Of a DNA stretch of 64,000 nt, positions 1 to 11,697 are shown one piece after another. Where the stretch lies: positions 620,001 through 684,000 of the forward strand of contig PYIU01000004.1 in NCBI GenBank assembly GCA_003415625.1, read 5' to 3'. The DNA comes from Aquanectria penicillioides. Its lineage: Eukaryota; Ascomycota; Sordariomycetes; Hypocreales; Nectriaceae. The position numbers were made by a program, and so were the translations under genes. Each line of letters starts with the position of its first letter. Within the stretch, counting starts at the first letter, position 1. The notes beneath the pieces are model-generated. The model was not told the DNA's origin and searched no databases. It saw nothing but the letters and a program-made list of their open reading frames with translations.

Positions 1-650
1 CTGCCTAAAAATAGTATAATTAACTAAAGAATATATATTCCTTATAAATAAAGGCTTAATTATATAGTTTAATAAGTATTAAAAGACTATAGTAAAGTCC
101 TTAATAAAAGCTAAATATTATATATTAATAAAGGCAGTATTATAAATTATATAAATAAAAAGCTTTATAAAGGAATTTAATAGCTTATTAATTGCTTTAG
201 TAATAATCTTTATAAATAACTAAAGCGCTATAAAGCTAATATATAACCTTAAATTCTATATCTATATAAAGTATATTTAAGTGCAGTATTACTTTATAAA
301 AAAGGCCATTAAAAATAGTATAGTTAAACTATAATATATCCCTTTTACTAAAAATATTGCTAATATACTTATAAAGCTATTAATAGGCCTATTATACTGC
401 TCTTTTATTAATGCCTTAAAATTAAAGCTAAAATTAAAGGAAGTACTATACTAAAAACACTAAAGTAAGTGCAAATAGTGCCTATAAAAGCTTATAGTAA
501 TGCCCTTAGCTATAATAAGGAAGTCCTACTTAAGTAAATAATTGCTTTAGCAATAAGAAAAGAATAACTTTATAATTATATAAAGAATATATATATAAGG
601 AAGGTTAGAATAGCCTTATAATAGCACCTAAGGATAAGCCTTTAGTTAGG
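1..650 (+). mobile_element. RIP-degraded Ty1/copia retrotransposon body (3' end of pol)
   Basis: This stretch is extremely AT-rich and full of TA-type dinucleotides. Translating forward from about 242 to 450 gives a degenerate but recognisable end of a copia RNase H: a K-Y-I..V-Q-Y-Y-F block near 269-295, then K-A-I-K-N-S-I-V-K-L at about 302-331, then Y-I-P-F-T-K-N-I-A-N-I-L near 335-370. In intact copia elements the same blocks read like KHIDVQYHF, REAI-N-G-I-V-K-L, and YIPT-ENIADILTKPL. Stops (for example at 278 and 332) and His/Asp losses fit C-to-T change on both strands, the mark of repeat-induced point mutation. The element runs in the + direction, continues off the left edge, and is followed by a polypurine tract and an LTR. 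It cannot code for a working protein. The family call rests on the motif order; the exact clade is unknown. Confidence 0.75.
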
Positions 651-651
651 C

Positions 652-930
652 TTAAAGGGAGTGTTAATAGATATAGCAGCTAGGCAAAGGTAGTTATTGC
701 TATAGATATAGCGGCTGGCTATAAGCCAACCTTAGGGGCCTTATGGGCCTAGGTCTTAAGGCTATATATTCTTATAAGGGAATCCCTACACTATAAATAG
801 GTGACTGCATTCTGCAACTACTATCTAGCTATTCCTTATGAATCCCAATTGATCTAGACCAACCCACTGCATATATTGCCTGCTATGACTGTCCCTGCAT
901 GTGCCTATATATTGTTTACAGTTACTAACT
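652..930 (+). repeat. Polypurine tract and 3' LTR of the copia element
   Basis: A purine run (AAAGGGAG, about 654-661) is directly followed by TGTTAATAG at 662, the usual PPT-to-LTR junction. Inside the putative LTR are a repeated short block (ATATAGCAGC / ATATAGCGGC near 671 and 706), a small stem-loop (TGGCT-ATA-AGCCA near 716-728), inverted CCTTA/TAAGG sequences near 732-765, and a TATAAATA box at 792-799 that would be the U3 promoter. The 3' edge is uncertain; TTACTAAC near 922-929 is the best candidate because it resembles the inverse of the 5' TGTTA. The LTR is much less AT-rich than the adjoining body. Confidence 0.6.
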
Positions 931-3782
931 CTAATTCATGCCATACTAGGCCGACATCATTACATTAGGTCTAAAGAGATCTAAATGAAGCATCTTATTG
1001 AGCAAATACATAACTGTGATGAATTTAACCCAGTTCGGTTCCCTTATAAAATTGGGAAAGTATATATGTAGATCGAGTTACTAGCGACCTGACTACCCTG
1101 GACCACCATGAAATGAGATTTGTTTCTCCTACCGCATGATGATCACAAAGGGCCATCTGGGTGTACGCAGCCCCATTAAATAATGATTTAGGGGTTCTTA
1201 TGGGTGTCGGATGCATTCTACATTTAGGGACAGATGGCTTTTACAAACCGTTTGGTACTCTCGGGAAGCTGGGCATTCCTGCTCATTTCGGTTGACTTTC
1301 AGCTGATCCATTTACGACCAAGCAACACGCTCTTTATTTTATTCCATTTCACCCAACATCCTGAACCTAGATGATCATATGACTAGTTAGTGTGTCGTAG
1401 TCTTAAGTCTCAAGCGACTAAGGTTGCTCGATAGGCAGCCCCGGGGTCAAAACCGAAACGAGCATAGGCAGATGGAGAGCGACACTGACGTCTGTTGACC
1501 CCGATCTATCTTCCAACCACATCCAGCCAGGTCCTGCAATATTTGTGCCAACTATGAATCTCAAGGAACATTTCAATCGATCTACATACGCTCGGACGGT
1601 CTGGAGGACGCTCCACGATCCGGCCTTACGCAGAGCGCGGAATGGTCCGCTGGACAGGGATATTCTTGGCTCTTCGACTGCAGCATTAGTTGGCAAGAAT
1701 GATAGCTCATTTTGGGGTCAGAGCCCTCCCAGCAACCTGGGTTTCTGTAATTGCCGAATAGAGAGACCTGTTGCTGGGAAGTGTGCACTAGGAGGAGGAC
1801 ACTGTGGTTGAGGCCTGCAGCTAACCCCTCTCAGTTTACCAGGACCCAGGACATCTAGGTTACGCAACTCTGCTCCATTGGCCAGCCCAGGGACTTGCTT
1901 TGGTCAAACCCTTCCCCAGGCACCGTACTCCTGTTACACAGCACAGGCTACACGAGGGTGAGCATATACCGCCAGTTCAATAGTCATTGGGCGCTTGCGC
2001 CCGGCCATTATTAGGGTCTAGACCAGTCTCGAGGACCAAGCAAAAAGCCACGTCCTTCACAGCCTGGCCATGAGCAAAGCCAAGGAACAGGGACGAACAA
2101 TGGGCAATCAAAAGCTCGAAGCCGCCAGTAGCGATTGCTTTTGCTGTGCCGCATGGCAATAAAGTCGATGCAAGCCACAACAAAAGGACTGTGATGCCCA
2201 ACAGGCGTGGTTGCCTCAATCCGAGTGGAGAGATGGCTGATGCGACCTGAAGCACAGCAGAATACAATGCTCACACGGGGTGGGATCCGGAAGGGACAAG
2301 ACCAATCGAGACCGCCACGGAGAGGAGATGGAAGGTGACGGCTGCTCCAGTTGGTGGATTGAAGTGTAACAGGCGTGATTAGAGGGTGCAGGGCGGCAGT
2401 TCGACCAGGGTCCAGACTCTCGGGATGGAGCCGCGGACGCAGGTCATTTTGCATCGGCCCTCGATGTAACTGGAAATTTTGATGTTGGTTGAAGCAACAG
2501 AGTCTAGACCATGGCAATAGGTTGCGTCAAATATTCCCGAAAAACTGACCTGCATCGAACATTGAGCCCGAATTGAAATCGCTGGTTGCGCTCGTCTCCA
2601 AGTCTAGCTCCCTGGATGCAAGGGAGCTGGTGTGGCGACTCGGGAATCCCGAGAGTGCGGACCGTGGCTTATAGAAGTTCGGAGGGAACCAACACGACAA
2701 CCAATTTTGGCGATTCGAGAACGTCAACATGGACCCAAATAGTCAACTGACTGCTTACAGAACCAGTACACATGGTTATGAAAGCACGTTTTGGACACAA
2801 ATTTTTTTTTTTTTTTTGCGTAGCAATTTTTTACTTGGTGAAGGCTCATTAGTTAAGTTGTATATGAGGTTTCCTAGTTGATAATAATTCTTACACATGA
2901 GGTTTAGCAATGCAATCCAATGAGCCGCCACAGGTCATAACAAGAAAACACCATTTCTACTAATTCTAAATATACTACATCGTAGGGCGATTGACGAAAA
3001 GCCTCAATCGCTTCAAAAATGGAGAGCCGGGGTGGCTAGTTGTGCCACGCAGGAATGGCTGGCGGCAAGATGCAGAAGTCTCGCGGCAGCTCGCTGGGGC
3101 CTTTTGCAGGCGAGTCATGGTTGCATATATTGGAAAGAACCGTGGCAATATAAACTACGACGGAGAGTAAATAAGCATATAATCTTACGAGACTGTGTAA
3201 GTGAGAGTCCTCATCGGGAATGCTGATCAACTTGCCACTTCTTACCAGCGCTGTGACTGTATCATCACCGACATTTTGGCCTGACCATTTACGAAAGAGG
3301 GCAGCCACCAACTCACCGGTCTAACATGCACTCTGTCACTGCATGGCTGCTGCTAAAACAAGGGAGAGATGCTTGCCCCATCGTGAACGACCCACCAGGC
3401 CGGGTCCAACAACCTGTCCAACTCATCACGCTGGGCTGTCGAACCCTTGGCTGAGGCGCCCAAGGGTTCCGGTTGGCTGGGTCGGCCCTACACCGTTATT
3501 GTGACTGGAGTATGACGAGGCCAAGCCCTCGTTGCCTTATCCGATGATTGTATTGGGTTGGTTGAGCTTCGGCTTATTATTGCTCTAGAGACATCAGGAA
3601 ACGCCAAACTAGCAAATGTGGTACCAACGCTAGAGGAACACGAAGGAGAGAAATGGGTCTAAGCCTCTGTTCTGTTCTGAGAAGTGGAGAGACGCAATTG
3701 CAATGCACATGAAGCCTGATGTGGGACTAGGCAGGAAGACTGTGGTGTGGTGATTCGTGGGTAATCTCGCGGGATGCCTCTT
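931..3782. other. Gene-free stretch next to the retroelement
   Basis: No reading frame here shows a family motif, splice-consistent exon chain or convincing codon use. The most protein-like pieces are minus-strand frames at 2011-2517 and 1977-2267. The second contains a hydrophobic stretch (around residues 20-45) that could be a transmembrane segment of a decayed membrane protein, but overlapping open frames in a CpG-rich region explain them as well. A T16 tract lies at 2802-2817. Confidence 0.5.
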
Positions 3783-3801
3783 GGGGGGGGGGGGGGGGGG
3801 G
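3783..3801 (+). repeat. Uninterrupted G19 tract
   Basis: Nineteen consecutive G residues follow CCTCTT and precede CTGATG. On the + strand the tract could fold as a G-quadruplex; the exact length is likely unstable in the genome and in sequencing. No gene lies within several kb on either side. Confidence 0.9.
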
Positions 3802-5450
3802 CTGATGAATCAAGTGATACAGGCTGAAGTCACACGGGCATCACTCTAGAACAACTAAAGATGGAAGTGGATAACAGATCAAAGGAAAGAACCGGGGAGG
3901 GAGTTGTTTTTTAGCATTGTGAAATAGCACATTGAAAGCAGGGTCGGAGAAACAGAATTCACCCTCCCCCTGCCGTTTTGACACCTTATTGAGTGAGCAG
4001 CCATGTTTTGAAAACGCTAGAATATAACTCCCGCTGCCCCCCAATCCCGACAGTGCGGCAACGAACCTCCACCGGGGAGGCGGTTGGAAGCACGGCGGCG
4101 CCCGCTTCTCCGAACCAGCCGCCTGGGAATTACTACATAGTACGTACAGTATTTTGTTTGGTGGCACTCTAAAGCATGGATATGGAGCTCCTCTGCGTTG
4201 GTTTTTGCTTGTCTCATCTCAGAAAGCTGCAAGTCAAGCGGGGCGGTTGAACCTGTTACGTCGTTATCAGGTCATGGCAGAGCTCCGGCGACGACGGTAT
4301 GGAGGGGGCAGTGAGGGAGGGGAAGTGAGGGATAAGAGGAGATGGGGAGTAGGCTGTGGACGCACGACGTGAGGTTATTTTCTGGCCGGGCCTCAGTCTA
4401 AGAGCGCGAGCACCTAGCCCTATTTCTGGATAGACATTGCGCCAACCAACGGGAGCCTGGAGCGTCATCGTCATCGTGGAGCGCAGGCGTGGAGCAATGA
4501 TTTCCCTTCCCAGCGCGCGAAGCCGACCGTCCTCATCCGCCGCATCGGGATTCATCTTCTTAACCCCGTGTTGGCGTCAGGGTCCGGTGGGAGGGGTTCC
4601 TTGAGGGCTAGGAGGGGAAGAAGAGGGTCGTCCCGTCGTGGTCCCGCGCGAGCGGGTCCATCTGCCAGCGCATCACCTCATATCTCTGCTGCACCTCGCA
4701 CGTCGCAGGCAAACAACCGACCGCATTGGGCATGGCGTTCCCTTGTGCCGGTACAACCGCGAGGTTTTGCGCCGCGAGAGTTCTCGCGCTCCTCTGCGGG
4801 TCCTCGGGAAGATGATGAACTGGTTTGCGGGCGATGCGCGCGCAGTCCACAGGCGGCGGGCTACGTGGTTTGGCGGGAGTCAGTTGAGGCGGCTGCCTCA
4901 TTGTTGAGTCACTGCGCAAGAGAAGGAGAGAAAAAAGATTTTCACCGCCAGTATCATGGAACAAAAAGGTGGGACAGATGACACCAAGTGCTGATAAGAC
5001 AACGAGACCAACAGAAAGTCAAAGGGACCCGGCAGAGCGTTTCTGGGGCCGTTGCCTCGATGCGTGCGGAGTCGTGCGATGCCTCAATGTCACACGGGAT
5101 TGGTTCTGGGTGGTTTGGGGCTCCCACCACGGGGGATGCAGGTGGAGAGGGGGATGGGGGCGGGAAGCTGCCCTGTAAGAAGCACCAACACAGACCATGC
5201 TTCTGTGCTATGGTAGCAACCCGGGTTCTGCGAAGTGGTCGTCTGCAGGGTGAAAGGTTGAAGGGTTGAAAGGGTGAGAAGAGGCCCACCTCGTTGGAAA
5301 AAAAAAAAACGGTGCTAATCGCGGGTTGACCTGACTGAGCTGACTGTAGCCTTGATATTGTTCACATGGCTTGTCTCAAACACGTACAGGACAGCCGCCG
5401 CATTTTGCACACCGGATTTTACCCTCTAGGGCAAAGAGAGCTGCAGCGTC

Positions 5451-5452
<2 letters not shown>

Positions 5453-5492
<40 letters not shown>
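5453..5492 (+). repeat. (CT)20 microsatellite
   Basis: Perfect dinucleotide repeat of about 20 CT units. It lies more than 2 kb upstream of the nearest supported gene. Confidence 0.95.
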
Positions 5493-5498
<6 letters not shown>

Positions 5499-7674
5499 CT
5501 TAGAACCTTCCCCCCCACGTGTATACCCATCCAGAAATGTTTGCCGGAATTGGACATAAGGCGGTGCCCCTCGAGTGGGGAGAGCCGAGATGGTCACCCC
5601 CATGCAGCGGTCTTGTCCTTGTCGCGTAGCGCCGCCGACTCCATTGCTGGCCTCCCCGCTGCAACCCTCCTTGTCATTCCCAGCGCCCCTAGCAGAGCCG
5701 AGGCATCTGCTGTGGCCCACTGTGGTCAAGCGCCAACCTGGCCACTGGCTAGTGGACGCTGCGCTGCTGTGCGTGCTCCATCCGCTGCCCACCCACCTCC
5801 CGGCCGCCGTGAGCGCCAACCGTGACGGAAGCTACATAGTGCCGTAGCTAGTTACCTAGGTAGGTAGCTACCTGCGGTCGGTTGTAAGTAGTAGTCACCA
5901 TAGCACGTAACTACGGGATGTGCACATAGGTGCAGCGCGCACCTGCAAATGCATAGCCTAGAAGCCTTTGCCCCAACCGGCAGAAACCAGAATGCAGCCG
6001 GCATGGCATGTTCCCATGCCCTTGGGTTTTGGTTGCCGGAAGGCCTTCGTTGTTGCCGCTGGGCTGGGCTGGACTCTCGTCCATCAGCTGAGGACCCGAG
6101 GGTCTGGTTGCGAGGGAATGCTCGCTTTGCCAGGAACGGGGCTGGGCCGCAAAACTCGAGATAGCTACGGAGGAGATAAGACAGGCTGGAACCAGGTATG
6201 TATCCGTCCGTGGATGGTCTCTGCCATCCCTGAAGGAATGGGTACGCATTTACCCAGGCATACTGGCACCTATAGCACTACTAACCGTCGAGCATAGAAG
6301 AGCCATTCAGAGTCAAAATGTTGCCATCCTTGCCTCTTGCCGGGGTCCCTCTCCGGCCCTCTCGGCGCATCTGGGCATGGAGCCAGGGATTGGGGCCAGA
6401 GCCGTCGCGACAAGAGAAGCAACTAAAACCTCCATGTCCCCATATTACCGCCCCTCACAAGCTAGCCCTGTGCCTACGCCAATACTGGCATCTGGGATGG
6501 ATCATGGATGGTATGGAGAGGGATGGGCTCAGTTCGGCGAGCTCCACTCCGAACCTAACCTTCGGTTCTTGTGGTAGAAGAAACCCACCCGACTCAAGCC
6601 TAAGTAAGATGGTTCCCGTCCTGCCGCCGACCTGGGCCTGGCTCGGCTCGTGTGCTGTCGTCCGTCTGTGTCGCCTGTGTCGTCTGTGCCGTCTGTGTGT
6701 CGGTGTCGCGCGTGGGACCTTGACTGCTTGACTGGTCTGATATTTAGGGACATGGGGACCATTGACAATCGTCGTTTCTCCCTCAGGCGGTTACCCTCTT
6801 TTTTTTCTTCCCTGGTGACAGATTCCATACGCGTTTCGCGCACGCCTCTTCTCGAGTTGAGGGGAAGGAAAAAGAAAGGAAAACAAACTACTACATCATA
6901 ACTACGAGGTTGAGTCCACTCGCAACATCACAGTGTATACTCCAGGCGCGCCCTGAGGTAAGTTTCTAGCACAAGTCAAGTCTTCCTCGCCGTCTTCTGG
7001 CCATGCCACCCACACCACAAGCATTCGCTCCCCGCCCCCTGTATCCGTAGCACACCATCTTTTGTTTTCGACTCGACGCCGGCTCGCCGCTCTGAGACTT
7101 TCCTTCTCAACGAGGAACAGGCACGGAATATTCGAAGGACAGAGACTTTTCTGGGCCTTGCCACCGCCAAACCTTGTCACTTTGTTCCCCAATCACTGTC
7201 CTCCTCTCCATCGCCACCATCACTATCCCTGTGCATGACAGCTTGTGTCTGATTTTTAATCTTCTCATTTTTCATCTTTCCCCTTGTTCTCCCACTCGTC
7301 CCTACAAATTCCACCCCGCGCGGCAGCTCCTGCGCACCAAAGGCAGCCACATAACCCATAGGTAGTCAAACGCATATACATATTCGCATTGCATACATAC
7401 CGGCACACGCACAAACGAAACAGAAAAAGGCACGATACCTAATCAATTACGTTTTGCACAGTGCCCAAGCCGATTCTCGGACCGTGACGTCAGTACCTAT
7501 AGCCTCTGCGATCGGCGCCAGTGCAGACGGACCCTGTGATCCCCGTCTAGCGCGCGCTCTTGACTTGCGTTGTCTCGCCCCGGCTGTTCGATTCCGAAGC
7601 TTCTTCAAGGGCGCGGCCCGCCCTCTGCTCTCTGCTCCAATTTCAAGTCAAGTCTTCTTTTTTTTTCCTCTTCG

Positions 7675-7735
7675 TCTTTGCTCTTGCTCTTGCTCTTGCT
7701 CTTGCTCTTGCTCTTGCTCTTGCTCTTGCTCTCGC
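7675..7735 (+). repeat. (TTGCTC)n hexanucleotide repeat in the methyltransferase leader
   Basis: About nine near-perfect TTGCTC units, decaying to CTCGCTCTAGC at the 3' side. The array is about 190 bases upstream of the start codon at 7926, so it probably lies in the 5' UTR or proximal promoter. Frames through it would give Ser-Cys or Leu-Ala dipeptide repeats, but nothing suggests that it is translated. Confidence 0.9.
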
Positions 7736-7925
7736 TCTAGCTTTAGCCTTAGCCGTCTCGCTCCCGCGCGGCTCTTAGCCTTCGCGTCTCTTAACCTTCG
7801 CATCTCTTCGACATTTTGTGTGAGAATTCCGGCTCGCCGTATCGTCCTCTTATTCAGACGAGACCCGGTTTTTACACAGCGCTACACGCCTCTACAAAAG
7901 CTCAGCCAGTTGTTTGTGCCCCATC

Positions 7926-9538
7926 ATGAACTCGCCGCCCGATTCTATTCTCCGTACGCCTGGGCCCGAAGCAACTCCCAGTCTGTCAGACGAGCCGAGC
8001 CTCGACCGGCACTTCCATCTACCCGACATGTCTTCCTCTGAGAGTGTCGATCCCTCCAAGACGAAAAGCCCCGGTCGCCGCTTTGGGCCCCCGTCTCCCG
8101 CGTCCTCCCTCTCCGCAATTGCTGTTGGCTCTACTCAGGAAGCCGCTGTCATTCAGAGCATCGAGCGCGGCGAGTACGCTACCAACGACCTCGACGACAC
8201 CCGCAGCCTGACCGACAGCATCCGCCAGCATATTGTCGACGGCGGACTGCGGTACCATGCCTACCATGCTGGAAAGTATCTCTTCCCAAACGACGAAACT
8301 GAGCAGTACCGAGACGACCTGAAGCACAACCTAACCGTCTATCTGTGCGACGACGAGTCCTTCTATGCACCGCTGCATACTTTGTTTGAGGATGGAGGGG
8401 AGGTGCTTGACCTGGGTAAGTCATGAGCACTAGCACTTCGGAACGCATGGGTAAAGGTCAGCTTTGGAGAGGACGAGCCAATTGCATGCCTCCATCATGA
8501 CTACGGTCGTTCTCTCAACCACTGGTGTGCCTGTGTCCCATGCATTTCCGTGCGCACTATTGAAACCCTCGCGACCCGACATGGCAAGGGAGACAGACGG
8601 AGACGGAGAGAAGTGTCACACACCAAACTCGAGACTAACGTGTTTTGTTGTTGTAGGTACCGGAACAGGAAAATGGTGTATTGACCGTAAGTTGGCCCCC
8701 GCCCCGACCTGATGCAGGAGATGTGCCACAATACCGAGCTCCGGAGGCACAAAATGTGGCTCTTTGCATTTGAGACACCTTCGGCTGACATTTTATCTCC
8801 AGTTGCTGACGAATACCCCAACTGCCAATTCCATGGCATGGATTTGTCGCCAATCCAGCCTGACTGGGTACCCGAGAATGTCTTGTTTGTTGTAGACGAC
8901 ATCGAGCACGAGGCTGGCTGGACGTATCCCGAAAACAAGTTCGACTATATTCATATACGCCACACTATCCACTCAATCCGAGATCGACCCCAGCTATGGG
9001 AGCGGATATTCAAGTAAGGCTTCCACCTATGTTCATGTTATTGGAGCTGCATCACTGATCAATGCCCAGGCATCTTAAACCCGGCGGTTACGTGGAAGTT
9101 CAAGAATTCCAATATATTGCAGCGTGCGATGACAACTCATGCGATGAGCCTTATGCGGTTCGCGACTTTTTGCGTTACCTACAGGACGGCATGGCAGCTC
9201 TCGGTACCGACATTCACGGCATCCGCTGCGTCGAGGACGAACTAGCGGCCAGTGGCTTCCAGAACACCAAGCGAATTAGCCTGAAGTGCCCCATCGGACC
9301 ATGGGCAAAGAAAACACGACTTCAGGAATGTGGACATCTCTTGCGGGACGCCATCATGTGGGGACTCGTCGGCTTGTCCCGACGACCATTCCGCGACGGC
9401 TTGAACTGGACTAGTCTTCAAATCGAGATGTTCCTCGTCGACGTTCGCAAGTCTCTTAGCGAGGAGGTGAATGGCTTGCCCAAGTTTCACTCCTACTTCC
9501 CCTTCTACAGCATCTATGCGCAAAAGCCCCTGAACTAG
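7926..9538 (+). CDS. LaeA-like SAM-dependent methyltransferase
   Basis: Predicted Rossmann-fold S-adenosylmethionine methyltransferase of the LaeA/TAM type, 399 residues. Exons 7926-8415, 8657-8686, 8803-9013 and 9070-9538; introns begin GTAAG and end AG, and all phases agree. The N-terminal 70 residues are Ser/Pro-rich and probably disordered. The conserved part starts near YHAYHAGKYLFPNDETEQ. Motif I (V-L-D-L-G-T-G-T-G-K-W, about residues 159-169) spans the first intron; the acidic residue after strand 2 is in F-H-G-M-D-L-S, and the post-motif block is H-L-K-P-G-G-Y-V-E-V-Q-E. The start is chosen because the upstream in-frame codon at 7914 is TTG. LaeA itself is a nuclear regulator of secondary metabolism, but filamentous fungi carry many paralogues with unknown substrates, so this one is not called laeA. 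Two exporter genes lie downstream. Confidence 0.9.
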
Positions 9539-11697
9539 AAAACAAAACCTAGGCCCTAGGATGCCACGCATGTCCTCAGGCCCGATTTGAGAGAGGAACT
9601 GGGTCTCACAATGATGCCTCTGGGCAAACACTTGAGTTTACGTCTCTCCGGACCGGCTCCCAAGCACGGCATATTGTGCTACGACTTTTCCACGATACTA
9701 CAAATTCACGACGACTTATGACAACACACACATTATACATGCATACTGAGTTAAGATAGAGAACGGTTGGTGAAGGAACTGGCGCTCGGCGATTATGGAA
9801 ATCCTTTGTTTTCACTGTCTACTATACATAATCGGAACGGCCTCGGGGCCTTAGGCCGCATATACATGGCCCGACCGTGGAGCATATTCTGGCGAGATAG
9901 TTTCCTATGTTTGGTTCTCTAACATGATACCTCCATATCCGGCCATCAGGGAGAATGATGGTGTTTGATCGAACCTGCGATTTTATGACATGTGTAAAAG
10001 TTTTTAGCATGAGCATAGCGAAGGATATAAATCATAAATACGATCAACCCATCTCTTCGTGCCTCCACATCTGCCTACCGTTTCCGCAGTACTATGTTCC
10101 TACTCACCGTGTAACGTATTTAAATAACACCTCAAAAAAAGCACTCTGACTAGCGGGCAAAGAATATGGTGGACCCAAGGTGTGCATCGTTGCCCTTGAC
10201 ACATTTGACATTTACTCGACAACACAAAGTCTTGTGTGCAATCTCTGTCTCTGTCAGACTCAACAAACTTTCTCTGACACGTCGGGTTTTTAATAAGAGT
10301 GAGATGTCATCCATCTTCATCCTCATCTTTATATCGTACTATCGCGAGAATTTGTCAAGTAATTCCACTTACCCCGAGTAGCGTATGTCGACGTTGGTTG
10401 AGCCTACCACGCGGAACCGCATACCTGCTGTCCATAAATCATCGAATACTGGAGAAATTTGGCGCTGAATATTCATTCTAGAGCTTTGCGCTCCAAAATA
10501 TGGATTCACATTGGTACAACGGGCCTTGCGCTCTGAAGAAAGGCTCGGGCCAATGACGCAAGAGTGGCAACACCACGATTGGAGCAACCTCAACAAAGAC
10601 AAGGATTTTAATAAAGACCATGATAATTATGCCTTGTTATTGTTGTTCCAGCGGAGCTATGTCTAACTGAGAGAGATGTCTAAATTTTGTGGCACTTGTC
10701 ATCGCTCCCATGTTGCCATTCCAGTCCGGTTAAACTTAAATGTATGTCGAAGGATTTATTTCCGTAATAAGGATGATTTTACCTATACATAGAAATTGAA
10801 ACTGGTATCATATTACAACGTCAGACGACTGGTGCCAGGGCGGGGAAATGCTAAGCACGAGGAATGAGTAGTCTCATCCCCAAATACTATTTTCTTGAAG
10901 CCCTTGCACTTGGTCTGTGGAAAGACGCCTTTTATAATAAATCGAATCCAGATCATAAACTCCACTCCACTCGCAAATTTTTTTGGGAGTCATTCTCGCA
11001 CCCTCGGTTTTCGGCTGGGTAACTTAAGCCCTATGGACATCCTGCATCGTAAACACAATTGATCCACCGTCTTTGGTGGTTAGCCTTTGAGCCAGAATGG
11101 CTCGGATGAGATCCTAAAGGGACCACGAAGAAACCCAGAATTTCCTCATCTAGACAGGCCTTGATGAAGGATGGGCGCAAGCAACTCAGAGCCTAACTGG
11201 TTTATTGGTGGGAGCATCTTGATACGCGTCATATGATTGCAAGCGCTTGCTATTACTCACACCTGCAGCAATCTCGTCTGCATGGATTTGGGGACCTGCC
11301 TTTTTGGACATGGTTAGCTAAGATACTTGAATACCTCAATTCCACTCTTGATGAAATAACATTCGATGTACTCACTCGCCTATTGGGGTCCTTGAAAAAT
11401 TTCCGAGTTGCGATCAGAGTGTTCCGATTGTAAATGTGATAACACGCGCGTATGCAACACAGCAGTAGGCAACCACCACAGAAGTCTGCGTCATTCACAG
11501 AGGTAACAGTGACGACGGTTGCCGAAACCCGACAGAGGATCGAAGCGAGACTACGTCAACAATTACCCGATGTCAAAAGTTCTTTCACATCTCTTTTGGG
11601 GTTCTTCCAACAGGGAGGAATATGATAAAAGCGAAGAGAATTCTCAGGAAGGGAGTTCTGCTCTCTTTATCTGGCTTGTTAAATCTCACCGCCACAG
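9539..11697. other. Gene-free spacer between methyltransferase and ABC-C gene
   Basis: Contains the 3' UTR of the methyltransferase, with the palindromic CCTAGGCCCTAGG at 9548-9560, then AT-richer DNA. Short frames occur (for example 11233-11433 and minus 10369-10602) but none has a recognisable motif or splice-supported extension. The 300 bases before 11698 presumably hold the ABC-C promoter; I see no clear TATA box or known operator. Confidence 0.5.

Larger units (their letters stand above)
3802..7925. promoter_or_regulatory. Long gene-free region and leader upstream of the LaeA-like methyltransferase
   Basis: No supported coding sequence. Several open frames at 4256-4981 and 5371-6297 overlap on both strands in GC-rich, low-complexity DNA and lack family motifs. 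The region holds a (CT)20 tract at 5453-5492, an imperfect GTCTGTGTC-type repeat at 6661-6710, a palindromic TACCTAGGTA at 5853-5862, and pyrimidine-rich DNA from about 7180 to 7920. The last 500 bases are probably the 5' UTR and core promoter of the gene starting at 7926. Confidence 0.5.
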
